DNA from: an uncultured Bacteroidales bacterium
Lineage (GTDB): Bacteria; Bacteroidota; Bacteroidia; Bacteroidales; UBA932
Length of the DNA stretch: 14,063 nucleotides
NCBI GenBank assembly: GCA_945983015.1
Contig: CAMFSN010000034.1
Span: forward strand, 1 to 14,063
Direction: 5' to 3'
Positions 7,098 through 14,063 of the stretch are shown in pieces (the first letter of the stretch is position 1; every line of letters begins with the position of its first letter). The translations under genes and the position numbers were made by a program. Under the pieces are notes generated by a model that saw only the letters and a program-made list of their open reading frames with translations, made no database searches and was not told where the DNA came from.

Positions 7098-8303
7098 TAA
7101 AAATTTTTCCGCAATCGATTTGGCGACGCTAAAAGCTGTGGACCAGGCCGCCTGAAGGTTAAATCCCCCGCATATGGCATCTATGTCCAGCACCTCTCCC
7201 GCAAAATACAGCCCTGGGTAGGATTTGCTTTCCAAAGTAGAGCGATGCACCTGCGAGGCTGCCACTCCGCCCGCTGTCACAAACTCCTCCTTGAAACGAC
7301 AGCGACCCTCTATCTGATACTCATCCGCACTTATTACTGAGGCCAATCTCCCCGCCCCCTTGCTTCCCAGCTCTGCCCAGCGCATATCCGATCTGATTCC
7401 AGCCCTCTCCAGCAGGTATGCCCACAAGCGACTGCTGAGCCCTTTAAGGGGCATATTCAGAAGGAGTTTCTGCGGGAATCGAGCCTTCTGCGAAGCTATC
7501 AGACTGAGCAGCTCCTCCTGCCCGAGAGACAAATAATTCACTAGGAGCCTTGCCTTATATCCCTTTTCTGCCAATTCCCTTGCGGCATAAGAGGACAATT
7601 TGAGCACTGAGGGTCCGCTCAGCCCCCAATCCGTTACGAGCAGGGTCCCACTAGCCTCATATTTACTCCCTGCCAATTTCAATTTGGCATTCGACAGAGT
7701 AGTTCCCATCAATGCGCATAGCTTGGGCTCATTGATTCGAAAGCTGAAAAGAGACGGCACAGGGCTTTGAATCTCAATCTGCGGCAGAGTCGAGAGCATA
7801 GACACAGCGCCACCGCCAGAGCAGAGAACCACGACATCGAAGACTTGAGGGACATTGGAATTGGCCGAAAAGATAGCAAAGCGGTCACCGTCCTTACGGA
7901 TGGAGCTGACCTTGGTCCGAAGCAGAAGAGTGCATCCGCGGATGAGGAACTCGAGAGTATGTACGACCTGCAGGGCACTCTGGCTTTTCGGAAAATAGCA
8001 TTGGTCTTCCTGAAGCACCAGACTTACTCCGGCCTGCTCCCACCAAGTGAGCGTGTCTGAGGGGGATAGATTTCTGAAGGCGGCTTTGACAAGGCGCTCG
8101 CCTCTGGGATAAGCTTCTGAAAGAGAGCGGATATCGGCGAAACTGTTAGTGATATTGCACCTGCCGCCTCCGGTAATGGCTAGCTTGGCCATAGGCCTTG
8201 CCTGAGCCTCGAAAATGCAGATTTGGGCCTGAGGCATTCTTTTCCTTAATTCTGCGGCGCAAAAACAGCCTGCCGCTCCGGCTCCGATTATCGCGATGTT
8301 CAT
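7095..8303 (-). CDS. HI0933/YhiN-like FAD-dependent oxidoreductase
   Basis: A 402-residue flavoprotein of the HI0933 family, often annotated NAD(P)/FAD-dependent oxidoreductase or aminoacetone oxidase family. The N-terminal dinucleotide-binding fold has GAGAAG (7-12), and the family signature TGGGRCNITN lies at 44-53. The C-terminus carries the second FAD-contact region, GLYFAGEVLDIDAICGGF (about 364-381), then a helix. The middle region (about 190-330) is the HI0933-type insert. The physiological substrate is not known for most members and cannot be read here. The ATG is 1 bp after the stop of the upstream regulator gene, so it could be translated from the same message; pepP starts 10 nt downstream. 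The gene is complete with no obvious defect. Confidence 0.92.
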   Translation of the reverse strand: MNIAIIGAGAAGCFCAAELRKRMPQAQICIFEAQARPMAKLAITGGGRCNITNSFADIRSLSEAYPRGERLVKAAFRNLSPSDTLTWWEQAGVSLVLQEDQCYFPKSQSALQVVHTLEFLIRGCTLLLRTKVSSIRKDGDRFAIFSANSNVPQVFDVVVLCSGGGAVSMLSTLPQIEIQSPVPSLFSFRINEPKLCALMGTTLSNAKLKLAGSKYEASGTLLVTDWGLSGPSVLKLSSYAARELAEKGYKARLLVNYLSLGQEELLSLIASQKARFPQKLLLNMPLKGLSSRLWAYLLERAGIRSDMRWAELGSKGAGRLASVISADEYQIEGRCRFKEEFVTAGGVAASQVHRSTLESKSYPGLYFAGEVLDIDAICGGFNLQAAWSTAFSVAKSIAEKFL

Positions 8304-8304
8304 A

Positions 8305-10851
8305 CTAACTGTGTCTGTATTCTCTAGGAGTGCAAGCTAAAAGCTTTTTAAATCTGGTGCTGAAGTATTGAGAGGACGAGAAGCCACACTGCTCCGAAAT
8401 TTCACTAATGGACAAAGTACTCTCCTTTAACAAATCACAGGCCTTCTTAATCCTCATAGCCTCTATATATTCCCAGATTCCCTTTCCTGTTATTTCCTTT
8501 ACCTTATTATATAAAGAGGCTCGGCTCATAGTCATATTGCTAGTTATCATAGCTATGTCGAGATTTGGATTGGAGATGTTTTCCTCGATGAACTTATCCA
8601 GCTTATTCATAAAGACGCTGTTCATCTCTCTCATCTGCTGCTCCATTTTCTTCATCTTCTTTCGGACCAGGCGCAAAACCAGCCATACTACCAGGGACAA
8701 GAGCGCGGAACTCAGCAACACTATGAACCATATCTGAGAATACCAGGGCCGCAAGACCGTGATTTGTAAGAGTCTTTCCTCGGGGGACCAGCTTCCATCA
8801 GGGCCAAGAACGCACACACTGATGTCATAGCGGCCACTTTTCAGGTCGTGAAGTACCAGAAAGTCATCGTAAGTTTCCACCGTGTAGGTCGTTTTCCCAG
8901 AAATGTCATACCTATAGACATAACGATCAAAAGGATCCAGCATAGACAAGGCGAAATTGATGCTTATCGCTGGGAAAGAAGAGGGGAGGGTGAGCCTGCC
9001 GTCTTCCACTTTAAGCTCCTTTCCTCCCATATTGACAGAGAGAATCTGAATCTTCTGAGGATAGCTCAGTTTCTCCTCAAATTCTTTTTCCCTGTTTATT
9101 CGAATCAAGCCTTTGGTGCCTCCCAGGTATAGATTCTTATCATCCGAGAGTCCGGTCAATATTTCATTGGCGGCAATTCCCTCATTCTCCCCCATCATTT
9201 CAAGTTTACCCTTATGCCTTCGAAACAAAGTATTGTCAGCGGCTATCCACAGGTCCTCTCCTGAGGCTTGAAGCCAACTCACCCTGTTAAACATTCTGGT
9301 CTTGAATTCCTCCAATTTTCCATCCTTTACGCTATAGCAGCATAATCCGTAGTTACTGCCTACCCATATACTGTCCCGAATCTGGGCTGCAGTGTTGATT
9401 TTCTTATCCCCGAAATCAATCTCCAGTTTCTCCAAACTACGGGCAGCAGTATCTATCTTGAAAAGATTGGCATAAGTATAGGCATAGTCATCACTGAGCA
9501 GATGCATTTCTGCAATGAGTGGATTGTCGCTTGGGGAATAGCGTAAAAATTGGCCTGTCTGAGGATTATAGTCATAGACATTGATGGCCATTATCAGGAT
9601 ATGCCCGTTAGGCAGATTATATAACTGGGGAGCATTGCCGTAATAACATTCCCTTTTATTCGTCTCTTCATCAATTATAAGCAAGGGGCTTATCCCTTCA
9701 TTGTTAAGATCGATGATTTTCAAGCCCTGCCCATACACCGAGGCCAGAAGCAAGCCCTCGTCCAGATAGGCCAATGAGGATATCTTAAGACCGGCACTAA
9801 AGTCATAAGGGACAATGCTCTTTTCGAGAATATCGAAGCGTTTGATTCCATCTCCATCAGTTCCTATCCATAAATCCTCCATTGGGTCCCTGCAAAAGCT
9901 GATAATAACGTCATCTCCGGAATTGTTCGTCCCGCCATTGTAAGTCAAAATAGGCGATGGTCTCAAACCATATATGCCAGAGCGCACAGTTCCTGCCCAT
10001 ACATTCGAAAAGGGGTCTCCGTAAATGGCAGTAACGGCATTAGATGGGATATCCTGCCTTCTAATACCCCCCCCCTTCGTATCATATATGAAGATCCCCT
10101 GTCCGTCAGAGCCCATCCATAACTCATCCCCAATGAATTGAAGACAAAGGACTATGTCACTGCTTAATTCAGTCTGGTCCAGATAATGACACTGCCGGCT
10201 TTCGAGATCCAAGGCCAATACCCCCTTTCTAAATAAAGAAAGATATAAGACCTTATCCTGACAGGCAGTGGCCAAGACTACCGAACCGTCAATCTCAGGA
10301 TGTGGGATATGTCTTATGCTGTCATTTTCAAATAGAAAGAGACCGCTCCCCTTATCTATCAGCAAATGTTTGTCTCCAAAGGCATAAATGCTTCCTATCA
10401 TCGAGCCATCCAAAGGGAAGAAAGTCTGTTCCTCGTTCTGAATCCGAAGTAGCCCTCCGCTACAACCTACCAGTATGGTTCCATCCTCATCCTGACTGGC
10501 ACAAAAGACAGTCTGCTCACTTTGCATTTCAAACCTGTCCTGGTCCCGCAAATACTTGAATAGGCCCTGATTGCTGCCGTACCAGAGAAACTTTTCCTTA
10601 TCGACGAACAAGAAATTGATATAGTTATCCCCAAAAGTTCTCATTCGGTGATTCCTATATTCATTCAGTCCATACCTGGTGCCTATCCAAAGCGAATAAT
10701 CGTCGTACAGAATACAGCTGACACTTGATTGAGACAAATTATCCACAATGCCGATGTTCTTCACATAGTACTCCCCATCGATTTCCGAAGAAGCTAAAGC
10801 GATGGAACAGGACAAGTACAAAGACAATAGTATGGCCGAAAATTGTTTCAT
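8305..10851 (-). CDS. Membrane-spanning propeller/Y_Y_Y/AraC regulator lacking kinase and receiver domains
   Basis: An 848-residue protein: signal peptide (about 1-20, IALA|SS); about ten recognisable Reg_prop blades over about 30-595 (for example LWIGTRYGL, LWMGSDGQG, LWIGTDGDG, IWVGSNYGL); a Y_Y_Y domain (about 597-705); one transmembrane helix (about 707-726); a short basic, coiled juxtamembrane segment; and an AraC-type HTH (about 751-848) ending FSSSQYFSTRFKKLLACTPREYR. Hybrid two-component regulators of glycan loci share this sensor and output, but with HisKA, HATPase and receiver domains between; here only about 24 residues separate membrane and HTH. The start is ATG 10851; the frame extends to a TTG at 10872, but that TTG lies in the likely -7 box. 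It probably senses a periplasmic ligand and controls the divergent susC. A G9 run lies at codons 259-262. Confidence 0.9.
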   Translation of the reverse strand: MKQFSAILLSLYLSCSIALASSEIDGEYYVKNIGIVDNLSQSSVSCILYDDYSLWIGTRYGLNEYRNHRMRTFGDNYINFLFVDKEKFLWYGSNQGLFKYLRDQDRFEMQSEQTVFCASQDEDGTILVGCSGGLLRIQNEEQTFFPLDGSMIGSIYAFGDKHLLIDKGSGLFLFENDSIRHIPHPEIDGSVVLATACQDKVLYLSLFRKGVLALDLESRQCHYLDQTELSSDIVLCLQFIGDELWMGSDGQGIFIYDTKGGGIRRQDIPSNAVTAIYGDPFSNVWAGTVRSGIYGLRPSPILTYNGGTNNSGDDVIISFCRDPMEDLWIGTDGDGIKRFDILEKSIVPYDFSAGLKISSLAYLDEGLLLASVYGQGLKIIDLNNEGISPLLIIDEETNKRECYYGNAPQLYNLPNGHILIMAINVYDYNPQTGQFLRYSPSDNPLIAEMHLLSDDYAYTYANLFKIDTAARSLEKLEIDFGDKKINTAAQIRDSIWVGSNYGLCCYSVKDGKLEEFKTRMFNRVSWLQASGEDLWIAADNTLFRRHKGKLEMMGENEGIAANEILTGLSDDKNLYLGGTKGLIRINREKEFEEKLSYPQKIQILSVNMGGKELKVEDGRLTLPSSFPAISINFALSMLDPFDRYVYRYDISGKTTYTVETYDDFLVLHDLKSGRYDISVCVLGPDGSWSPEERLLQITVLRPWYSQIWFIVLLSSALLSLVVWLVLRLVRKKMKKMEQQMREMNSVFMNKLDKFIEENISNPNLDIAMITSNMTMSRASLYNKVKEITGKGIWEYIEAMRIKKACDLLKESTLSISEISEQCGFSSSQYFSTRFKKLLACTPREYRHS
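10067..10075 (-). repeat. G9 homopolymer tract within the regulator gene
   Basis: Nine consecutive C on the plus strand (G on the coding strand) encode the end of K259 and G260-G262 of the regulator. The reading frame is intact at length nine. A one-base slip would truncate the protein in the propeller, before the membrane helix and DNA-binding domain. Confidence 0.9.
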
Positions 10852-10869
10852 TTTTATTCTATAATTAGA

Positions 10870-10877
10870 CAAAATTA
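10870..10877 (-). promoter_or_regulatory. Likely -7 box of the propeller/AraC regulator gene
   Basis: The minus strand reads TAATTTTG, matching TAnnTTTG, 18 nt before the ATG at 10851, the same spacing as for the OmpA-like lipoprotein gene. The box includes the TTG that opens a longer reading frame, so that TTG is unlikely to be the true start. One copy of the direct repeat abuts it, suggesting autoregulation. Confidence 0.5.
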
Positions 10878-10918
10878 AACTTTTTATAGCAATAATGAAA
10901 CTTTATTCTCAGCAATAA
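10877..10918. promoter_or_regulatory. Two-copy direct repeat, candidate AraC-type operator between regulator and susC
   Basis: Two copies of AAACTTT-(4 or 6 nt)-AGCAATAA lie in tandem: AAACTTT at 10877-10883 and 10898-10904 (21 bp apart), and AGCAATAA at 10888-10895 and 10911-10918 (23 bp apart). AraC-family dimers often bind two direct half-sites about two helical turns apart. The pair lies in the 101-bp gap between the regulator and susC, ending 34 bp before the susC ATG and abutting the regulator's own -7 box. The role as operator is inferred. No clear TAnnTTTG box for susC was found, which would fit an activator-dependent promoter. Confidence 0.5.
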
Positions 10919-10952
10919 ATATTTCATTTGCATACCAAATAATTAATAAACG

Positions 10953-13952
10953 ATGAACAAGGTTCTATTAGCAATCGCAATTTCTCTTGTATGCGGAACT
11001 ATAAACGCTCAAGACCTGGTCAAAGGTCGAATCACAGACGAGACGTCCCAGGCTCTTGCCGGCGTGATAGTAAGCATTGAGGGAAAACAAGTTTACTACT
11101 CTTCCCTGGAAGACGGAAGTTTTGAATTGCCGGCCCGTAAAGGGGATATACTAAATTTCAATTGTATCGGCCTCCAGAGCACTTCAGTTAAAATTGAAGA
11201 CCCCAAGCACTTTCTTAACGTAGTTATGCTCTCAGACACAGAAATGCTGGAAGAAACAGTCGTAGTGGGCTATGGAGTTACGAGAAAAAGAGATCTGGCA
11301 GGAAGCGTTTCTTCCATTAAGGCGGAAGAGGTAAAGGCCGGAGTCATAACTTCGACGGCAGACCTCTTACGCGGACGCGCTGCCGGCGTAATGGTTAAAC
11401 AGGAATCCTTTGAACCTGGAAGCGGGATGACCATAAGAATCAGAGGTGCATCCACCATCTCCGCCGACAATACCCCGCTTTACATAGTGGATGGAATCCA
11501 AACCTCCCTAGGAAATCAGATCAGTCCGGAAGACATCGAGAGTATGGAGATTCTCAAGGATGCCGCCGCCACTGCCATATACGGTTCCAGAGGCGCCAAT
11601 GGCGTAATTATCATCACCACCAAGCACGGAAACTCCGGAAAGCTTTCCGTCGATTACTCATATAACGTATCAGTCAAGCAATTACGTAACCCTTGGGATT
11701 TGATGGATGCCTCTCAGACCATCCAGTATGATATGCTTAACTGGGAGAACAACGGGGCAGCCGGTGACCCGCCATATACTGCTGAAGAGCAACTTTATAG
11801 CGGAAAGGGAACGGACTGGATTCAGGAGATGACGAGAAACTCCACGACCCAGACTCACGCCCTCACCCTCCAGGGTGGCTCCGACAAGCTCCAGGCAGCT
11901 GCCACGGTAGTGAACACCACGGACAAGGGACTGGTTCTCAATTCGGATTTTGCCAGAACGAGCGCCCGTCTGAATGTGGATTTTAAACCGAACAATTTCA
12001 TAAAGGCAGGAATCAATGCCTATATGGCAAAAACTGACCGCACTTACATCAGTATGGGAACGAAGTCCTCGACAGACAATGCGATGTACTGGATGTTCTT
12101 AGCCTCACCTCTTAATACCATCGAGGGAAAAAATGTCTTTGGAGAGGAGACAAGGCTTGAGAACGTATATTACGAATTGATGTATAAGGATCTGAACGTC
12201 AGGGTAAACAACTCCTATCTCACGGCTTATGCCCAGGTGGACTTTCTCAAGTACTTTAATCTTAGAGCCCAGTATTCGTACAATTTCGAGATGGATAAAT
12301 ACTCCACCTACTACGACTGCAACACGAATCACGGAGCAGCGAACAAGGGTATAGCCACTCAGGAAATCGAGAATGTGGACTATCAGCAGGCTGAAGCAGT
12401 TCTGACTTATCATCAGACTTTCAGCAAAAGCGATCTTAAGATTATAGCAGGAAGCAGTTTTATAGGCAACAACTACTATTATACCGGATTGGGTGCTCAC
12501 GATTTCACCACTGACGCTTTCCGTGTGCACAATATGGGTGCCGCCCAGATTGTGGATTGGATATCCACAGCCAAATCGGACAAATATAATCTATCCTTCT
12601 TTTCAAGGCTTGAGTATGTTCTAAAGGACAAATACATATTCAATGCGAGCATCCGTGCTGATGGAGCATCCAATTTCGGTGCCTCGAACAAATGGGGGTA
12701 TTTTCCTGCAGCCTCCTTTGCCTGGCAGCTTGGAGACGAACCTTTTATGGAGTTTGCCAAGCCAGTATTCGACAACATTAAGCTCAGGCTAAGTTATGGC
12801 CAGACCGGTAACGACGGAATTGGCTCATACAAATCCTTACGCTCTTATGCTTTTGAGGACGTTTACCTTGGAGGTGACAGTGTAGTCAAAGGAATGTATC
12901 CTGCCAATGCCGGAAACAGCCTGCTGCATTGGGAGACCACCAGCCAAGGCGACCTAGGACTGGACCTGTCTCTGCTTGACCACAAGCTGGAGATTAACTT
13001 CGACCTGTACCACAAACTGACCACAGACCTGCTCAATGACGTCAACATCTCCACGAGCACGGGAGGCATCCAGACCACCAAAGGCAATAACGGCTCCATC
13101 TCCAACAAGGGAGTTGAACTCTTTATAAACTACCACGTTTTCGACAGCGCGGATTTCTCTTGGACAAGTACCTTGAACATTTCCCATAACAAGAACACCG
13201 TCGAGAGCATATCTTCTCCTACCTTCTATAGCCTGAAGCCTCACGGCAGCTACGCCGACACTGAATATGCAGTGGTTCAACAAGGCTTGCCGCTAAGTTC
13301 CATCTGGGGATATGAGTGGATAGGCATTATCCAGGAAGGAGAGACTTATGCACCACAGCCTAAATCTCAGCCAGGAGACCCTAAATTCCGAGATGTTGAC
13401 AGAAGCGGAACAATTGACGAAAACGACCGTACTTTCCTCGGGAAGGGTGATCCGGACATTATTTTCGGCTGGGGAAACTCCATCAGGTGGAAAGACTTTG
13501 ATCTGACCATTTTCATCGACGCCAGCATCGGAAACAGCCTGCTGAATATCTCAAGTGTGGTCCTGGAGGACAATAACCGTCTGGCAAGCTGCCTGGACCG
13601 TTGGACCAAGAACAATCCTTCAGAAAACATCATACGCGGAAGCTGGAAAAGGGATGGAGGCATTCAATATGGAACATTCGTCAATTCCCACTATGTGGAA
13701 GACGCTTCCTACATAAGGCTCAGCAACTTGGAAATTGGCTACAATGTTCCAGTCAAGGCTCTGAAAATCAATAAGTATATTAAGGGTATTCGAGCATTTA
13801 TAGGTGGCAATCGCCTGCTGACACTGACCAGATATGGCGGATTTGACCCGGAAGTGAGTGTCAACGGCTCCAGTGCAGTAACCCAGGGACTTGACTACAA
13901 TGCTTACCCTGCCTTCAGACAGTATAATGCCGGCATAAAAGTTACATTCTAA
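10953..13952 (+). CDS. SusC-like TonB-dependent outer-membrane transporter
   Basis: A 999-residue SusC/RagA-family importer that takes up glycans or similar ligands across the outer membrane with energy from TonB. Signal peptide 1-19 (TINA|QD); a carboxypeptidase-regulatory-like beta-sandwich at about 22-95; a TonB-box-like segment LEETVVVGYG (99-108); plug domain about 113-225 with SusC marks LYIVDG (176-181) and the EILKDAAATAIYGSRGANG segment; then a beta-barrel to the C-terminal aromatic residue (KVTF). A calcium-loop-like DVDRSGTIDEND lies at about 814-825, as in many SusC proteins. There is no N-terminal STN domain, so control by an ECF-sigma/anti-sigma route is unlikely, consistent with the adjacent AraC-type regulator. 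A SusD-like gene starts 12 nt after the stop. The substrate cannot be named. Confidence 0.96.
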   Translation: MNKVLLAIAISLVCGTINAQDLVKGRITDETSQALAGVIVSIEGKQVYYSSLEDGSFELPARKGDILNFNCIGLQSTSVKIEDPKHFLNVVMLSDTEMLEETVVVGYGVTRKRDLAGSVSSIKAEEVKAGVITSTADLLRGRAAGVMVKQESFEPGSGMTIRIRGASTISADNTPLYIVDGIQTSLGNQISPEDIESMEILKDAAATAIYGSRGANGVIIITTKHGNSGKLSVDYSYNVSVKQLRNPWDLMDASQTIQYDMLNWENNGAAGDPPYTAEEQLYSGKGTDWIQEMTRNSTTQTHALTLQGGSDKLQAAATVVNTTDKGLVLNSDFARTSARLNVDFKPNNFIKAGINAYMAKTDRTYISMGTKSSTDNAMYWMFLASPLNTIEGKNVFGEETRLENVYYELMYKDLNVRVNNSYLTAYAQVDFLKYFNLRAQYSYNFEMDKYSTYYDCNTNHGAANKGIATQEIENVDYQQAEAVLTYHQTFSKSDLKIIAGSSFIGNNYYYTGLGAHDFTTDAFRVHNMGAAQIVDWISTAKSDKYNLSFFSRLEYVLKDKYIFNASIRADGASNFGASNKWGYFPAASFAWQLGDEPFMEFAKPVFDNIKLRLSYGQTGNDGIGSYKSLRSYAFEDVYLGGDSVVKGMYPANAGNSLLHWETTSQGDLGLDLSLLDHKLEINFDLYHKLTTDLLNDVNISTSTGGIQTTKGNNGSISNKGVELFINYHVFDSADFSWTSTLNISHNKNTVESISSPTFYSLKPHGSYADTEYAVVQQGLPLSSIWGYEWIGIIQEGETYAPQPKSQPGDPKFRDVDRSGTIDENDRTFLGKGDPDIIFGWGNSIRWKDFDLTIFIDASIGNSLLNISSVVLEDNNRLASCLDRWTKNNPSENIIRGSWKRDGGIQYGTFVNSHYVEDASYIRLSNLEIGYNVPVKALKINKYIKGIRAFIGGNRLLTLTRYGGFDPEVSVNGSSAVTQGLDYNAYPAFRQYNAGIKVTF

Positions 13953-13964
13953 AATCGGACAAAG

Positions 13965-14063
13965 ATGAAAAAGTATTATAGCGTTATATTGGCATTATGC
14001 CTGATTTCCTGCAACAAGCTTGACGAAGTCGTGTATTCATCGCTGACCGATGACAACGCCTTC
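13965..14063 (+). CDS. SusD-like surface lipoprotein (5' fragment)
   Basis: Only the first 33 codons are present; the window ends inside the gene. It starts 12 nt after the SusC stop. The translation is a lipoprotein signal peptide with lipobox LISC (Cys16) followed by NKLDEVVYSSLTDDNAF, typical of SusD/RagB proteins, which begin with a short linker and the 'P/Y-x-x-x-T-x-D' region. SusD caps the SusC barrel at the cell surface and delivers ligand. Identification rests on this N-terminus and the position directly after SusC. Confidence 0.88.
   Translation, partial: MKKYYSVILALCLISCNKLDEVVYSSLTDDNAF

Larger units (their letters stand above)
10852..10952. other. Divergent intergenic region between regulator and susC
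   Basis: This 101-bp, very AT-rich gap holds the regulator's -7 box (10870-10877), the two-copy direct repeat (10877-10918), and a small inverted repeat TTTATT/AATAAA (10902-10907 and 10914-10919, 6-nt loop) that overlaps the second copy. The 34 bp just before susC are AT-rich with no strong -7 box. Confidence 0.8.

Noticed and set aside
7085..7180. N-terminal extension of pepP by 32 residues
   Set aside because: It would overlap the flavoprotein gene, lacks similarity to the AMP_N start, and a -7-type box lies just before the internal ATG at 7084.
10852..10872. TTG start adding seven residues to the propeller/AraC regulator
   Set aside because: The TTG is part of the likely -7 box, and the downstream ATG gives a normal signal peptide directly.
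10902..10919. Short inverted repeat TTTATT/AATAAA as terminator or operator
   Set aside because: Six-bp AT-only arms are weak and common in such AT-rich DNA, and it overlaps the more convincing direct repeat.
10927..10950. TTTG at 10927-10930 as -33 element of a susC promoter
   Set aside because: The matching -7 position would fall on or after the ATG and shows no TAnnTTTG match.

Overview
The window looks like a contig end from a Bacteroidota genome, most likely order Bacteroidales and plausibly metagenome-derived. The evidence is a SusC/SusD pair beside a membrane-spanning propeller/AraC regulator, TAnnTTTG-type -7 promoter boxes, weak Shine-Dalgarno signals, and the gene order sigma54-activator / lptE / small TPR-like protein / secG, which I recall from Bacteroides-type genomes. 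The first 44 bases are not genomic: they are an Illumina Nextera i5 adapter with index and the Tn5 mosaic end, so the first gene is cut by the library construct.

Layout. 45-1552 (minus): OmpA-like/TPR lipoprotein, 3' end missing. 1553-1603: short divergent promoter region. 1604-4167 (plus): tightly overlapping operon of a sigma54-dependent activator, LptE-like outer-membrane lipoprotein, conserved TPR-like protein and SecG. 4164-8303 (minus): closely packed genes, read in transcription order as HI0933-like flavoprotein, Xaa-Pro aminopeptidase, FabG and ComF. The comF and secG stop codons overlap in a shared TTAA. 8305-10851 (minus): a propeller/Y_Y_Y/AraC membrane regulator, ending 1 bp before the flavoprotein gene. 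10852-10952: divergent intergenic region with a promoter box for the regulator and a two-copy direct repeat of about 21 bp period. 10953-14063 (plus): SusC-like TonB-dependent transporter, then the start of a SusD-like lipoprotein gene cut by the window end.

How the genes fit together. The left plus-strand operon is envelope biogenesis (lptE, secG) led by its own sigma54 activator. The middle minus-strand genes are general metabolism (peptide turnover, fatty-acid synthesis, ComF). The right end is the front of a polysaccharide/glycan utilisation locus: regulator, transporter and surface lipoprotein; any enzymes lie beyond the window, so the substrate cannot be named.

The most interesting points are the regulator, which carries the periplasmic sensor and AraC DNA-binding domain of a hybrid two-component system but has no kinase or receiver domains, and the paired direct repeat upstream of susC, which looks like its operator. 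A G9 tract inside the regulator gene and two genes with a promoter box only 5 nt before ATG are also notable. I saw no tRNA, rRNA, CRISPR array, insertion sequence or convincing terminator hairpin.
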